64,000 nucleotides of DNA from UBA8106 sp964569695 (GCA_964569695.1 CAZMUA010000017.1:4710-68709), one strand, 5' to 3'. Shown: positions 34,746-43,602, counted from the first letter of the stretch. A program made the numbers and translations. The notes: generated from the sequence alone by a model not told the origin.

Positions 34746-37700
34746 CTAGAAATCGTAACCAATCCACACATCAAATTTTGCTCGTCGAAAAGCTTCACCA
34801 CCAGTAAAACCTCCAAAGAGCATGTTTTCCCAAGTTTCATTGAACAGTGTGCGCCACGACCAATCGAAGTGAATGGGAAATCCGAGTGCCATAGTACTTA
34901 GTCCAAACCCATAGGATGCCCTGGCATCTTTTAATCTAAAACCGCTCAGGGTCATAGGATTAGCACGAATTGGTGTCAGTAAGCCGGTGTTCGGATCAGT
35001 AATAACCTGCATTACTGGAGACACCTCTTCAGGTTCAGATGTGTAGGGGGTGAACGGTTGATTGTTGATTCCGGCGGCTCCTATGTTGAAAAAGAATGCG
35101 CCTCTGATCCCACCAAGAATGCCAATCGGTGTCGCCATGGCTGTGACCAGGGGAAAGCGGAGCTCCACGTTCGCGAAAAACGCCTTGTGGCCAATGAATT
35201 CCAGATATTCGTAGCCACGCATCTCAGAGTTACCACCGAAAAAGGTAAAGTCTGGGTAATCCCCCCAACTTTTAAAGCCCCGGGCACGAAACGCCAGTAG
35301 CCCAGTGTCGCCCAGACGAAAATAGTAACGTGCGTCGGCGTCGACGCTACGTTGAGACAAGGTGTTACCGAGCTTTGGTGACTCTGTAAAAGAAATCCGC
35401 ACAGTGTTGCCTGCCAGTGGTCCGAATTCTCGGAATATGGTTGTCTCCTGGACGTAAGTAGCTGTAATCGGCGCGAATAGTCCATCTCGAAAAAGTTCTA
35501 CGCCAAATTCATTACTAAGAAATGTTTCATTAGCAGTCTGCACTGATGGATCGTCCCAGTTCTCCGAGGAATGATAGAACCCAGCTGAGAGCTCCAGCCG
35601 TCGGAAGCGGCTAAAGGGATAAACTCCAAACACAGTCGCGCCTCGCATGGTCTGCGTTGCAACCGCTTGGTCACGAGTTAAAAAATCAAACGACGAGTAC
35701 AGAGAGTAGCCCGGCGTGAAAAAGAACTGTGTCTGCGAAAAGGCTTGGGCGCCCCATTGCAAGCGTCCCGAGAGGTTGGAATATGCAAAGGAACCAGTGC
35801 GGTATTGGGCGACTGAAACGGCAAACATGCTGAACTGTTGCTCACCCAGTAAGTCTGTAAAACTTAGCGCGGAGCCTCCCAATATATCGCCGCTACTACT
35901 AACACCGAAGTTAATGGGTGGCCGGCCATCCATAAATAAGTTTTCAAAGGCGCCCTTCCGCCTTGCATTGTCAGCGATGAATGTGTGGGTGAGTGGCGCT
36001 TGAAAATCAAAGATAGGCCCAGGGGCGCCGAAATCCGAAGAAGCAACTTCAGTGATCGACGTGTCCAGATTCATTGTGTGCACACTGTAATTACCTTTAA
36101 AATAAGCGACAAATCCGACCTTTGAGTCAGAGTCCTGAGCGTTGATGGGCACCGTGGACACGTTTCCCGTTACGGTATCCGTGTGCTGCTTGAGTAATCC
36201 TGTCGATAACGAGAGAGTCCAAATATTATAAATATCACCGTTGCGAGCGATATCTGGGTCTATTGGCTGCGTGGGGTCTGTTGCGGTAGAAGAAAATACC
36301 AGCGTGTCTGTATTCAGAAAGCGTGCGGCGGTTTCGTCGTGTGCTCCGAAAGTGAGCTGTGTTTTTTCTCCGGTACCTAAATCTAACTGAAACACCTTGT
36401 TATTGCCGTTCACACGAGCGAGATAAACGAGCGAAGAGCCGTCAGGAGAAAACGCGGGAGCGTAAGCAGCGAAATTATCGTTTGTTACATTTGTAACATT
36501 ACCGCTGTTCAAGTCCAGAAGGTAGATGTCACCGATGGCATTTTCCAACGCTGAAAAAGCTATCTGTTGTGAGTTTGGGCTAAACGCAGGAGATTCAGGT
36601 GCGTCAACCATTTGCATGTCGAAACGTTGCTCGATCCGACGAGTCAGTACATTCCGTACAATTAATGTCTTGTGCTTACCTTTTCTAACAAAGTACGCCA
36701 AATTATCACCGCTTGGTGACCATGACATCCAGGGTACCGTAGTCCAGCGGGCTCCAGGGATTGAGATGTATTCGTAACCGTCATCCTGTGAAAAGCCTGG
36801 GGTCACATTACGAATAACCTCTCCGTCTTGAATGGAGATCAAGATGATATCCAACTCCTGATCCTTACGGTTTGTTGCGACGGCTGCCAGCAACTCGCCT
36901 GATGGTGATGGTTCAATGCTGTACGCCGCCACAAAGGAAGATACACGGGGGTCTGGCGCAAGGTTACGACCGTAAGCTTCAGGACGTTCTTTGTCTCGAA
37001 AGGCGAGAAATCGGTCTCTGATGTATTGTGAAAATTCCTGGTCCCAGTCTTCAGCGGTTAAGTCGGTTGCTTCCATGTAGGCATCACTACCACCGCCAAT
37101 GATATTGGAACGCAGTGCGAACAAAAATTCTCGGATTCCTTGTTTTCCCCATCGTGATTCCATGAACTCAAAGGCCGCATGACCGAGATTGTACGGAAGT
37201 CGAGGACTGGTAAAACCAAAGAATTCGTCAGGCACTGTCATTCTTGGGATAATGTCGGCAACAGCTGCATCTCGCACCATCATTAAATCAAGCGGATCCC
37301 AAACACCTGGAATGTAGTCCGCAAGACCTTCGGCCACCCAAAGCGGCATACTTTGTCCGAGGATCGATTGAGGGATGATGTCGAACTCAAATATATGAGT
37401 GAGCTCGTGCACTATGAGTCTGTACAGTTCGTCAGGAGGTTCATCAATTGGTAAAACCATCCGGTTACGGAGCGGTTCCGCGAATGCTGCGATGCCTTCA
37501 GGGATGTCGGCTGGTAACACGTTCTGTTGCTCGAATTCGCTATGTGTTTTGAAAAGCACAAGCGGAATCTGGAAGGCCAAATCGTGCCTTAGGTCAGAAC
37601 TTACCAATTGGTAGGCGCTTTCGGCATAGCCAGCAACGCGTTCAATGTGTTGCTCTAGTTCTGGGTAATAAAAAATCTCGAAGTGGTCGGTCGTATAGAT

Positions 37701-37859
37701 GTGCCATTTGAATTGGTCGTATTTGACACGGTTCTTTCCATAGTAAGGAATGTACTGTGTTTGTGCACTAGCGGTAGTGACCTGGCCGAACCCCGTAAAA
37801 TACACAAGGATAAGGATGCCAAGGAACGTGAGCAGTTGATTACCCCTGCGGTTCTGCAT
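34746..37859 (-). CDS. Outer-membrane peptidase-MA / TolB-propeller / beta-barrel protein
   Basis: 1037 aa. It has an N-terminal signal peptide (about 10-32), then a peptidase MA-like domain with the zinc motif His151-Glu-Leu-Thr-His155 and a following Glu-rich helix (VAEGLADYIP). A TolB/WD40-like propeller follows (about 310-600; repeated FSPDGSSLVYLAR, WSPSGDNLAYFVR and FSPNSQQIAFSA blades). The C-terminal BamA-like beta-barrel (about 690-1037) ends in aromatic Phe (WIGYDF), as expected for Bam-assembled proteins. A cell-surface or periplasmic metalloprotease tethered by a barrel is the likely role. The domain set is frequent in Acidobacteriota-type genomes. Confidence 0.85.
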   Translation of the reverse strand: MQNRRGNQLLTFLGILILVYFTGFGQVTTASAQTQYIPYYGKNRVKYDQFKWHIYTTDHFEIFYYPELEQHIERVAGYAESAYQLVSSDLRHDLAFQIPLVLFKTHSEFEQQNVLPADIPEGIAAFAEPLRNRMVLPIDEPPDELYRLIVHELTHIFEFDIIPQSILGQSMPLWVAEGLADYIPGVWDPLDLMMVRDAAVADIIPRMTVPDEFFGFTSPRLPYNLGHAAFEFMESRWGKQGIREFLFALRSNIIGGGSDAYMEATDLTAEDWDQEFSQYIRDRFLAFRDKERPEAYGRNLAPDPRVSSFVAAYSIEPSPSGELLAAVATNRKDQELDIILISIQDGEVIRNVTPGFSQDDGYEYISIPGARWTTVPWMSWSPSGDNLAYFVRKGKHKTLIVRNVLTRRIEQRFDMQMVDAPESPAFSPNSQQIAFSALENAIGDIYLLDLNSGNVTNVTNDNFAAYAPAFSPDGSSLVYLARVNGNNKVFQLDLGTGEKTQLTFGAHDETAARFLNTDTLVFSSTATDPTQPIDPDIARNGDIYNIWTLSLSTGLLKQHTDTVTGNVSTVPINAQDSDSKVGFVAYFKGNYSVHTMNLDTSITEVASSDFGAPGPIFDFQAPLTHTFIADNARRKGAFENLFMDGRPPINFGVSSSGDILGGSALSFTDLLGEQQFSMFAVSVAQYRTGSFAYSNLSGRLQWGAQAFSQTQFFFTPGYSLYSSFDFLTRDQAVATQTMRGATVFGVYPFSRFRRLELSAGFYHSSENWDDPSVQTANETFLSNEFGVELFRDGLFAPITATYVQETTIFREFGPLAGNTVRISFTESPKLGNTLSQRSVDADARYYFRLGDTGLLAFRARGFKSWGDYPDFTFFGGNSEMRGYEYLEFIGHKAFFANVELRFPLVTAMATPIGILGGIRGAFFFNIGAAGINNQPFTPYTSEPEEVSPVMQVITDPNTGLLTPIRANPMTLSGFRLKDARASYGFGLSTMALGFPIHFDWSWRTLFNETWENMLFGGFTGGEAFRRAKFDVWIGYDF

Positions 37860-38179
37860 CAGATTTTCCTCAGTTATAGCCGAGTAAAAGGGATAGTTAA
37901 CTCCGACATCTTACAGTGCTGGAAGGAGCACTGCAATGGTTGCGCATTTGGCTCTTAAAGTAGAAAACTGGCTCTGTTTTTGAGTCACCTTTTTGGCCAA
38001 ATAGAGTGAAACCGAAGCTATTTTTAATACACTGAACGGATGACGGCTGTTTGGTTTCTATGGTTCTGGCGCTCGGCAATTGGCCAAGAGGCTTGTGATT
38101 TTGAGGCTGGTCGCGGTAATCTGGTACGAAAGCAAATGGCTAACATGTTGGCTGAAATATTTACTCTAAGGATGCGACC
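37860..38179. other. Divergent intergenic region
   Basis: 320 nt between the minus-strand barrel gene and tlpA. It holds an 18-20 nt hairpin (37914-37933), two copies of the palindrome TTGGCCAA (37993-38000 and 38080-38087), AT-rich stretches around 38015-38032 that could act as promoter, and a 47-codon frame (38040-38183) overlapping the tlpA start. No RNA gene was recognised. Confidence 0.5.
37914..37933. repeat. Hairpin in the divergent region
   Basis: CAGTGCT-GGAAGG-AGCACTG is a perfect 7-bp stem with a 6-nt loop, 54 nt upstream of the start of the outer-membrane protein gene. No U-run follows on either strand, so a protein-binding site or 5'-leader structure is more likely than a terminator. 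Confidence 0.35.
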
Positions 38180-38183
38180 ATGA
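38040..38183 (+). CDS. Possible small protein upstream of tlpA
   Basis: A 47-codon frame starting at ATG 38040, whose TGA overlaps the tlpA ATG in the ATGA arrangement seen between several gene pairs here. The predicted peptide starts hydrophobic and Trp-rich (MTAVWFLWFW) and has a basic/helical end. It may be a leader peptide coupling translation to tlpA or a chance frame. There is no homology recognised and no clear ribosome-binding site; an AT-rich TTTTTAATAC lies about 10 nt upstream. Confidence 0.25.
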   Translation: MTAVWFLWFWRSAIGQEACDFEAGRGNLVRKQMANMLAEIFTLRMRP

Positions 38184-38737
38184 CTTGGCGATGGATTACT
38201 GCGAGTGCAGGTGCATTGGTGCTAGCGTCATTGACGGTTCCAGTGTTTCTTGGTTTCGATATTCCAATGGCGAGGTCATTGGAAACCGGCGATGTGACTG
38301 GTGCCACGTGTGACCCTGATGCACGACCAAGTGATTTAAGCTTTACTCTTCAGGATATGAACGGAGATGAGGTCAAGCTTTCCTCCTACGAAGGTAAGGT
38401 CATTCTTCTTAATTTTTGGGCGACCTGGTGTGGACCTTGCAAGGTTGAAATTCCTGGTTTCGTGGAACTGCAGGAAGAATATGGCGACGAAGGATTGGTC
38501 GTGCTTGGATTGTCAGTTGATGACCCGATTGAGAAGCTTAAACCGTTTGCCGAGGAATATCAGATTAATTACCCCATTCTTGTTGGCTTAGGTCGTCACG
38601 ATGTTCAAGATTCTTTTGGTCCGGTGTGGGGTATCCCGGTGACGTTTTATATTGCACGTGATGGTACGCTTTGTAAAACACATACAGGACTTGTTACTAA
38701 GGAGCAGGCTGCACGGGAGATTCGTGCCTTACTGTGA
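38180..38737 (+). CDS. tlpA: TlpA-family thiol:disulfide oxidoreductase
   Basis: 185-residue membrane-anchored or secreted thioredoxin-like protein. It has an N-terminal hydrophobic segment (about 7-22), then an AhpC/TSA-Redoxin-type fold with DFxLQDMNGDEVKLSS-like start, the redox motif Trp-Cys84-Gly-Pro-Cys87 in NFWATWCGPCK, and a cis-Pro in WGIPVTF. Likely a periplasmic reductant for cytochrome c maturation or other thiol proteins. The next small gene overlaps its stop. Confidence 0.9.
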   Translation: MTWRWITASAGALVLASLTVPVFLGFDIPMARSLETGDVTGATCDPDARPSDLSFTLQDMNGDEVKLSSYEGKVILLNFWATWCGPCKVEIPGFVELQEEYGDEGLVVLGLSVDDPIEKLKPFAEEYQINYPILVGLGRHDVQDSFGPVWGIPVTFYIARDGTLCKTHTGLVTKEQAAREIRALL

Positions 38738-39048
38738 TTGGTGAAATGGCAAAACTTGATTCCGAAGTCACGCTCGACTGTCCGGTGTGTGGTTCACTTC
38801 TGACGATTGATCTCAACCTTAGGCGGATCGTGTCTCATGAAGAGCCGAAGCGTACCGACAAGCGAGAATTGAGCGATGCAGAGCGCATACTTGCTGAGGA
38901 GGCGGCTCAACGTGAGGCAGCCTTCAAACAATCAGTAAGTGAGGAACGAACTCGGGGTGACGCATTATCTAAACGATTTGAGGAAGCACTACGACAAGCT
39001 AGTAAGGAGCCAGTGACTCGTCCAGAACGAGACTTCGATCTGGACTGA
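38734..39048 (+). CDS. Small zinc-ribbon-like protein with helical tail
   Basis: 104 aa. The N-terminal CPVCGSLLTIDLNLRRI is half of a zinc ribbon (one CxxC pair seen), followed by a highly charged helical region rich in Glu, Arg and Lys (about 45-104). It starts at GTG 38734, overlapping the tlpA stop by 4 nt, or at ATG 38746. The overlap argues for co-expression with tlpA. Function unknown. Confidence 0.65.
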   Translation: MIGEMAKLDSEVTLDCPVCGSLLTIDLNLRRIVSHEEPKRTDKRELSDAERILAEEAAQREAAFKQSVSEERTRGDALSKRFEEALRQASKEPVTRPERDFDLD

Positions 39049-39157
39049 GGTTTTCTTTCCTGACCGTGTAAACTGCGTTCGTGAACCTACCTGTTAGATT
39101 TTTGGGGCGGATTAGTACATAAGCTTTGGTTACACGTGGTCACATTTCTTTCCGAAC

Positions 39158-39163
39158 TCTAAT
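39158..39163 (+). promoter_or_regulatory. -10-like element before the sodium:solute symporter gene
   Basis: TCTAAT (five of six -10 positions) ends 10 nt before the ATG of the symporter gene, with no Shine-Dalgarno sequence between. No -35 was seen at the usual spacing. It fits the near-leaderless pattern found elsewhere in the window. Confidence 0.25.
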
Positions 39164-39173
39164 TTCTGAATAA

Positions 39174-40574
39174 ATGTTTCTGTTAGCAGTCATCACTTAC
39201 CTTGGACTCCTTGTGGTTGCTAGCATCTGGGGAAGTCGCAAGATTCGAACCGGAGACGACTTTCTTGTAGCTGGGCGAAGCTTGCCTGCACACGTGCTTG
39301 TATTTACTTTACTTTCGACTTGGATTGGGTCGGGCAGTTTATTTGGAGGCGCAGGCTTAGGTTATCGTGTAGGTTTTGCCGCACTTTGGCAATCAGCTGG
39401 GGCTTGGGTTGGGATTGCACTTATTTATTGGATTGCACCACGTGTTCGCAACATTGCCCAATACACAGTTCCAGACATTCTTGAGCTTCGGTACGGTCCA
39501 ACGGCGCGAGTATTGGGTACAGTGACCACGGTAATAGCCTATTCGACAATCGCCGCGTATCAATTTCGTGGTGGTGGAAGGTTGTTAGAGTTACTGGCTG
39601 GTGTTGATCCAAATACTGGCGCCTTAATTACAGCAATTTTCTGTGTAACCTATACCTCACTGGCCGGTATGCTATCGATTGCCTATCTAGACGTGGTTAA
39701 TGGCTCGATCATGACCATCGGTGTTGTGCTAGCTGTGGGTTTTCTTGTTGGTGATGCAGGTGGGTTAACGGTAGCGCTCACTCAATTGAGACCTGATCAG
39801 GTCTCCTTGTTTGGTTCCCTCTCACCACAAACAGCTCTAGCGCTTTTCTTCCCAACAATGTTTTTACTGCTTGGCGAAGCGAACATGTACCAGAAGTTTT
39901 TTTCAGCGAAAGATGCACGTGCCGCTAAGATGGCAGTGGTTGGTTGGATTGCTGGTACGCTCATCGTGGAGACGCTTATTGATTCAATAGGAGTCTTTGG
40001 TAGTCAGGTGATACCGGGATTAGGAACAGAAGCTTCTGAAGCGATTGTAATTAGTGTTGCTTTGCAAGCGCTTCCAACAGTTGTAGGTATTGTGCTTGTG
40101 TGTGGCGCCTCTGCCATTATCGTATCAACAGCAAACAGCTTCTTGTTGACGCCTGCAACTAATTTAATGCGTGATATCTATCAAAGATTTATTAATCCAG
40201 ATGTCAGCGACACCCAAGTGCTTCTTTATACGCGCTTAATGGTGGTAGCCCTCGGTGTGATTGGTTATGTTGCAGGCAACTTTTTCCCTACCATACTGGC
40301 GATGGCGTTATGGGCGTATACGATGTACGGAGCGAGTATCACGCCGGCGTTGTTGGCGGCTTTCGTTTGGCCTCGTGCGACTAGACTGGGTGGGGTAGCG
40401 TCGATCGGCATTGGCATTATGACTACTCTTGTGTGGGAGATTATAGGCATGGCTCGTGCAATGGAAGGTTTAGCAATTTATCCGTTTGGGCTCCAAACGA
40501 TATATCCGGCGTTAACCCTGTCAATTTTTACGCTCATAAGTGTCAGTTTAGTTACAAGGCGGGTTGATAGTTAA
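39174..40574 (+). CDS. Sodium:solute symporter family protein
   Basis: 466-residue SSS-family transporter with about 13 membrane helices. Early landmarks are GSRKIRTGDDFLVAGRSLP and LSTWIGSGSLFGGAGLGYRVG, typical of the first two core helices, with a later SAIIVSTANSFLL bearing the Ser/Thr residues of the second sodium site (TM8). Substrate unknown. It is followed by the radical SAM selenoprotein gene after 21 nt and then the ATP-grasp gene, so it may import a precursor or move the product of that pathway. Confidence 0.88.
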   Translation: MFLLAVITYLGLLVVASIWGSRKIRTGDDFLVAGRSLPAHVLVFTLLSTWIGSGSLFGGAGLGYRVGFAALWQSAGAWVGIALIYWIAPRVRNIAQYTVPDILELRYGPTARVLGTVTTVIAYSTIAAYQFRGGGRLLELLAGVDPNTGALITAIFCVTYTSLAGMLSIAYLDVVNGSIMTIGVVLAVGFLVGDAGGLTVALTQLRPDQVSLFGSLSPQTALALFFPTMFLLLGEANMYQKFFSAKDARAAKMAVVGWIAGTLIVETLIDSIGVFGSQVIPGLGTEASEAIVISVALQALPTVVGIVLVCGASAIIVSTANSFLLTPATNLMRDIYQRFINPDVSDTQVLLYTRLMVVALGVIGYVAGNFFPTILAMALWAYTMYGASITPALLAAFVWPRATRLGGVASIGIGIMTTLVWEIIGMARAMEGLAIYPFGLQTIYPALTLSIFTLISVSLVTRRVDS

Positions 40575-40595
40575 TAGATCCTCGATTTTTAAAAC

Positions 40596-41993
40596 ATGAA
40601 TGTTTTACTGATTTCCACCTATGAGATGGGTCGCCAGCCGTTTGGGCTGGCATCGCCTGCTGCTTGGCTTCGTGAAACAGGGGCGGTGGTTACATGTGTT
40701 GACATGACGCGTCAAGATTTTCCAGAAGCGTTTGCGGCGACGGCTGACTTAGTAGCTTGGTATCTACCAATGCACACCGCCACACGGCTAGCGGTGCCAT
40801 TTATACAAAAGGTGAAGGCGCTGAATTCTCGAGCACATTTATGCTGCTACGGTCTTTACGCCACACTAAACGCTGATTACCTCACTGGTTTAGGTGTCAA
40901 GACTGTACTTGGCGGTGAATTCGAATCGGACCTAGTCTCGCTCGTGGTTCACTTGAAAGATGGAAAAGAGTCCAGTTTGCCGCATGCAGCTGGAGCCCAG
41001 TTGTCTCGTCTTGATTTTCGAGTGCCGGATCGAGAAGGTTTACCAGCTCTATCTAGATATGCGTCTCTCAGAACAAGTGCTGGATTGCGTCGAGTTGTTG
41101 GTTACACAGAAGCCAGTCGAGGTTGTAAGCATCTTTGTCGTCATTGTCCCGTGGTACCAGTTTACCGAGGCCGGTTTCGTATCGTGCCGCCTCAAGTCGT
41201 CTTAGCCGACATTCGCAATCAGGTTGAGGATGGCGCTCGCCATATAACTTTCGGTGATCCGGACTTTTTTAATGGCATTCGGCACGCTATGTCGGTCGTT
41301 GAAGGATTGAATAGGGAACATCCTGATATTTCCTATGATGTGACCATCAAGATTGAGCATCTACTCACTTATGCAGATTGTCTCCATAAATTACGAGAAA
41401 CTGGTTGCCTGTTTGTCACGAGTGCGGTGGAATCATTAGACGATAAGGCGTTACTTGCGCTCGACAAGGGTCACACAAGAGCCGATTTTGAGAAAGCGGT
41501 GCATCTTTGTGGAGACGCTGAGCTTGCCTTGGCACCGACGTTTATTGCTTTCACGCCTTGGACGACTTTAAAAAGTTACTGCGAACTATTGGAAGCCATT
41601 GCAACGCTTGGGCTCATTGATGCCGTATCACCGATCCAGCTCGGAATACGTTTACTCATTACAAGTGAATCGCGGCTGCTTACACTACCAGAAATAAAGT
41701 CTCTTATTGGTCCGTACGATTCTGAGCGCCTTATCTATCCTTGGTTGCACCCAGATCCACGTGTTGATGAGCTACAGGAAACTGTCATGCAGATTATTGG
41801 GAACCGCCTGTCAGCATCCCGCTCTGAGATTTTTGACGCCATTTGGAAGATTGCACACGAACGATCTGGTTTACCGATTGCTGATATCAGTCAGAGTGCA
41901 TCAATGATTCAAGATCGGGCCGCTGTTCCGTACCTTAATGAACCTTGGTATTGTTGAGCAGAACCAACACAGGAGCAGGTAGCTCTGGTCTAA
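40596..41993 (+). CDS. CUAEP-tail radical SAM selenoprotein (Sec at TGA 41955)
   Basis: Radical SAM enzyme, 465 aa when TGA 41955-41957 is read as selenocysteine. Residues 1-140 form a Rossmann-like, B12-binding-like domain without the DxHxxG cobalamin motif. The SAM cluster is Cys177-x3-Cys181-x2-Cys184 in SRGCKHLCRHCP. The frame would stop after EPWYC, but readthrough gives Cys453-Sec454-Ala-Glu-Pro and TQEQVALV to TAA 41991. From memory, this matches the tail that names the CUAEP/CCAEP-tail radical SAM (seleno)protein family, whose reaction is unknown. A SECIS-like hairpin follows the TGA. The ATP-grasp gene starts 26 nt after the TAA. Without Sec insertion the product is 453 aa. Confidence 0.85.
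41955..41990 (+). promoter_or_regulatory. SECIS-like element with UGA(Sec) codon
   Basis: UGA at 41955 is followed by a hairpin: GAGC (41973-41976), loop AGGUA (41977-41981) and GCUC (41982-41985). It is extended by a G-U pair (41972/41986) and by C70-G87, C68-G88 and A67-U89 (last two digits, positions 419xx) with single A bulges. The GGU in the loop lies 23-25 nt after the U of UGA. I recall almost the same spacing, and a GC-AGGU loop closing, in the E. coli fdhF SECIS. Both are what SelB recognises. Confidence 0.7.
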
Positions 41994-42019
41994 GTGATGT
42001 TCATCGGTGGTAACTAGTC

Positions 42020-43309
42020 ATGCAGAAACCTCGCATTCTTATAGTAGCAACCACCACTGGTTATCAGGTACGTGCATTTGGTGAAGCTGCAGAGAGGCAG
42101 GGAGTCGAGCTTGTCTTCGCTACAGATCGATGTTTGACACTTGATGATCCGTGGCGTGATCAGGCCATTCCGATTCGATTTCACGAAGAGGATGTGTCAG
42201 TTGCACGCATTCTGGAAATGGCTTCATTTGGCACGGTTGACGGTGTCCTGGCGGTTGGCGATCGACCAGCGGTGTTGGCTGGCTTGGTGACCGACAAGCT
42301 TAACCTCGCTGGACATCCATCCGGGGCAGCGAGAATAGCCAGTAATAAGGAACTATTTCGGAAGTGTCTCTTTAAGGCAGGCTTACCCTGTCCAGCTTTT
42401 AAGGTGGTGAGGGTCGACGACTCAGAGGTCTACTTGGACAATTATTCTGATTTTCCGTGTGTGGTGAAGCCTCTTGCGCTTTCCGGTAGCCGAGGAGTGA
42501 TTCGAGCCGACGATCCCGAAAGCCTTAAGGCAGCAATTACACGTATCCGTCTATTACTATCTCAACCTGAGTTACGTCTTCAACAGGACGAGGCCAATGA
42601 TGCGATTTTGATCGAGGAGTTCGTAGAGGGTAAAGAGTTTGCTTTGGAAGGAGTGATCGAAGCAGGGAAGTTGCAGGCGATGGCGATTTTTGAGAAGCCA
42701 GATTTACTAGAGGGTCCGTTCTTTGAGGAAACGATTTACGTAACGCCGCCTGAGAGTGTATTAGCAAACGAAGAACGTTTGGTGGCAGCTGTGGCCGATG
42801 CCGCTAAAACAGTTGGGTTATACCACGGACCTATTCATGCAGAGTGTCGTGTGGATGGAGATAAGATAGTTGTAATCGAGATGGCGGCTCGTCCCATTGG
42901 CGGCTTGTGTTCAAGAGCGCTCCGATTCGAAGACAAAGACTCGAATACATACAGTTATGAAGAAGTTCTGCTTCGCCATGCAGTTGGTGACTCGATAACT
43001 GGTTATGTCCGTGAACACTCGGCTTCTGCAGTAATGATGGTGCCCATTCCGGTTGGAGGTCGCCTGTTGAGTGTTAGTGGAGTGGAGCGTGCTAAGAGTG
43101 TGCCAGGCGTTGAGGCAGTTACAATCACAGCTAAGATCGGTCAGGAGCTAGTCCCGATACCAGAAGGTGCAAGTTACCTAGGATTCATCTTTGCGAAAAG
43201 CGAACGGCCAAGTCTAGCGGTAGAGGCGGTCAGGCATGCCCATGGCATGCTCAGTTTCGAGATCGCACCGTCGCTATCGCTTTATCCCTTAGCCTGTTCA
43301 GGCACGTAA
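42020..43309 (+). CDS. ATP-grasp ligase (carboxylate-amine ligase type)
   Basis: 429 aa ATP-dependent ligase. It has an N-terminal pre-ATP-grasp Rossmann part, then a GHPSGAARIASNKELFRKCLFKAGLPCP lead-in (typical spacing to KxxxR helices), the flexible loop VVKPLALSGSRGV, ILIEEFVEGKEFALEG, and the metal-binding HAECRVDGDKIVVIEMAARPIGG with its Glu and Arg. A C-terminal domain resembles L-amino acid ligases. It likely forms an amide or peptide bond. It has a GGTGG ribosome-binding site and directly follows the selenoprotein gene, so the two probably act in one pathway. Confidence 0.87.
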   Translation: MQKPRILIVATTTGYQVRAFGEAAERQGVELVFATDRCLTLDDPWRDQAIPIRFHEEDVSVARILEMASFGTVDGVLAVGDRPAVLAGLVTDKLNLAGHPSGAARIASNKELFRKCLFKAGLPCPAFKVVRVDDSEVYLDNYSDFPCVVKPLALSGSRGVIRADDPESLKAAITRIRLLLSQPELRLQQDEANDAILIEEFVEGKEFALEGVIEAGKLQAMAIFEKPDLLEGPFFEETIYVTPPESVLANEERLVAAVADAAKTVGLYHGPIHAECRVDGDKIVVIEMAARPIGGLCSRALRFEDKDSNTYSYEEVLLRHAVGDSITGYVREHSASAVMMVPIPVGGRLLSVSGVERAKSVPGVEAVTITAKIGQELVPIPEGASYLGFIFAKSERPSLAVEAVRHAHGMLSFEIAPSLSLYPLACSGT

Positions 43310-43575
43310 TCCGGTGGTAGCGCTGAACCTTCACCGAAAAAGAAATCTTCCATCTGCTTGGCGATCAGTTCCTGAGCTTCCTTCTGCCATGGCATTAATC
43401 GGTATTCATTCAGGATCATCTTCATACGCTCTTCCCACATTTTCCAAGCTTCGGCAGAAACTTTTTCGAAGACTTTCTTGCCAAGATCACCAGGCCACGG
43501 TGGTTCATCGAGACCAGGAAGTTCTTTTTGCAACTTGACACACTGCACTAGACGTGGAACGTCACTTTCTGTCAT
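43282..43575 (-). CDS. yggX: Probable Fe(2+)-trafficking protein (YggX)
   Basis: 97 aa, matching YggX in length (about 90) and landmarks: VQCVKLQKELPGL with the single conserved Cys, PGDLGKKVFEKVSAEAWKMW, the MILNEYRL motif and a C-terminal FFFGEG. It is thought to protect Fe-S proteins from oxidative damage. The 3' end overlaps the end of the convergent ATP-grasp gene by 28 nt. It starts 27 nt downstream of the molybdopterin oxidoreductase stop on the same strand and may be co-transcribed with it. Confidence 0.9.
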   Translation of the reverse strand: MTESDVPRLVQCVKLQKELPGLDEPPWPGDLGKKVFEKVSAEAWKMWEERMKMILNEYRLMPWQKEAQELIAKQMEDFFFGEGSALPPDYVPEQAKG

Positions 43576-43602
43576 TGCATACCCTCACAAGATTCATTAG
43601 CA

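Noticed and set aside
37993..38087. Two TTGGCCAA palindromes as operator pair
   Set aside because: An 8-bp palindrome recurring twice in AT-rich intergenic DNA can be chance; spacing and context give no further support.
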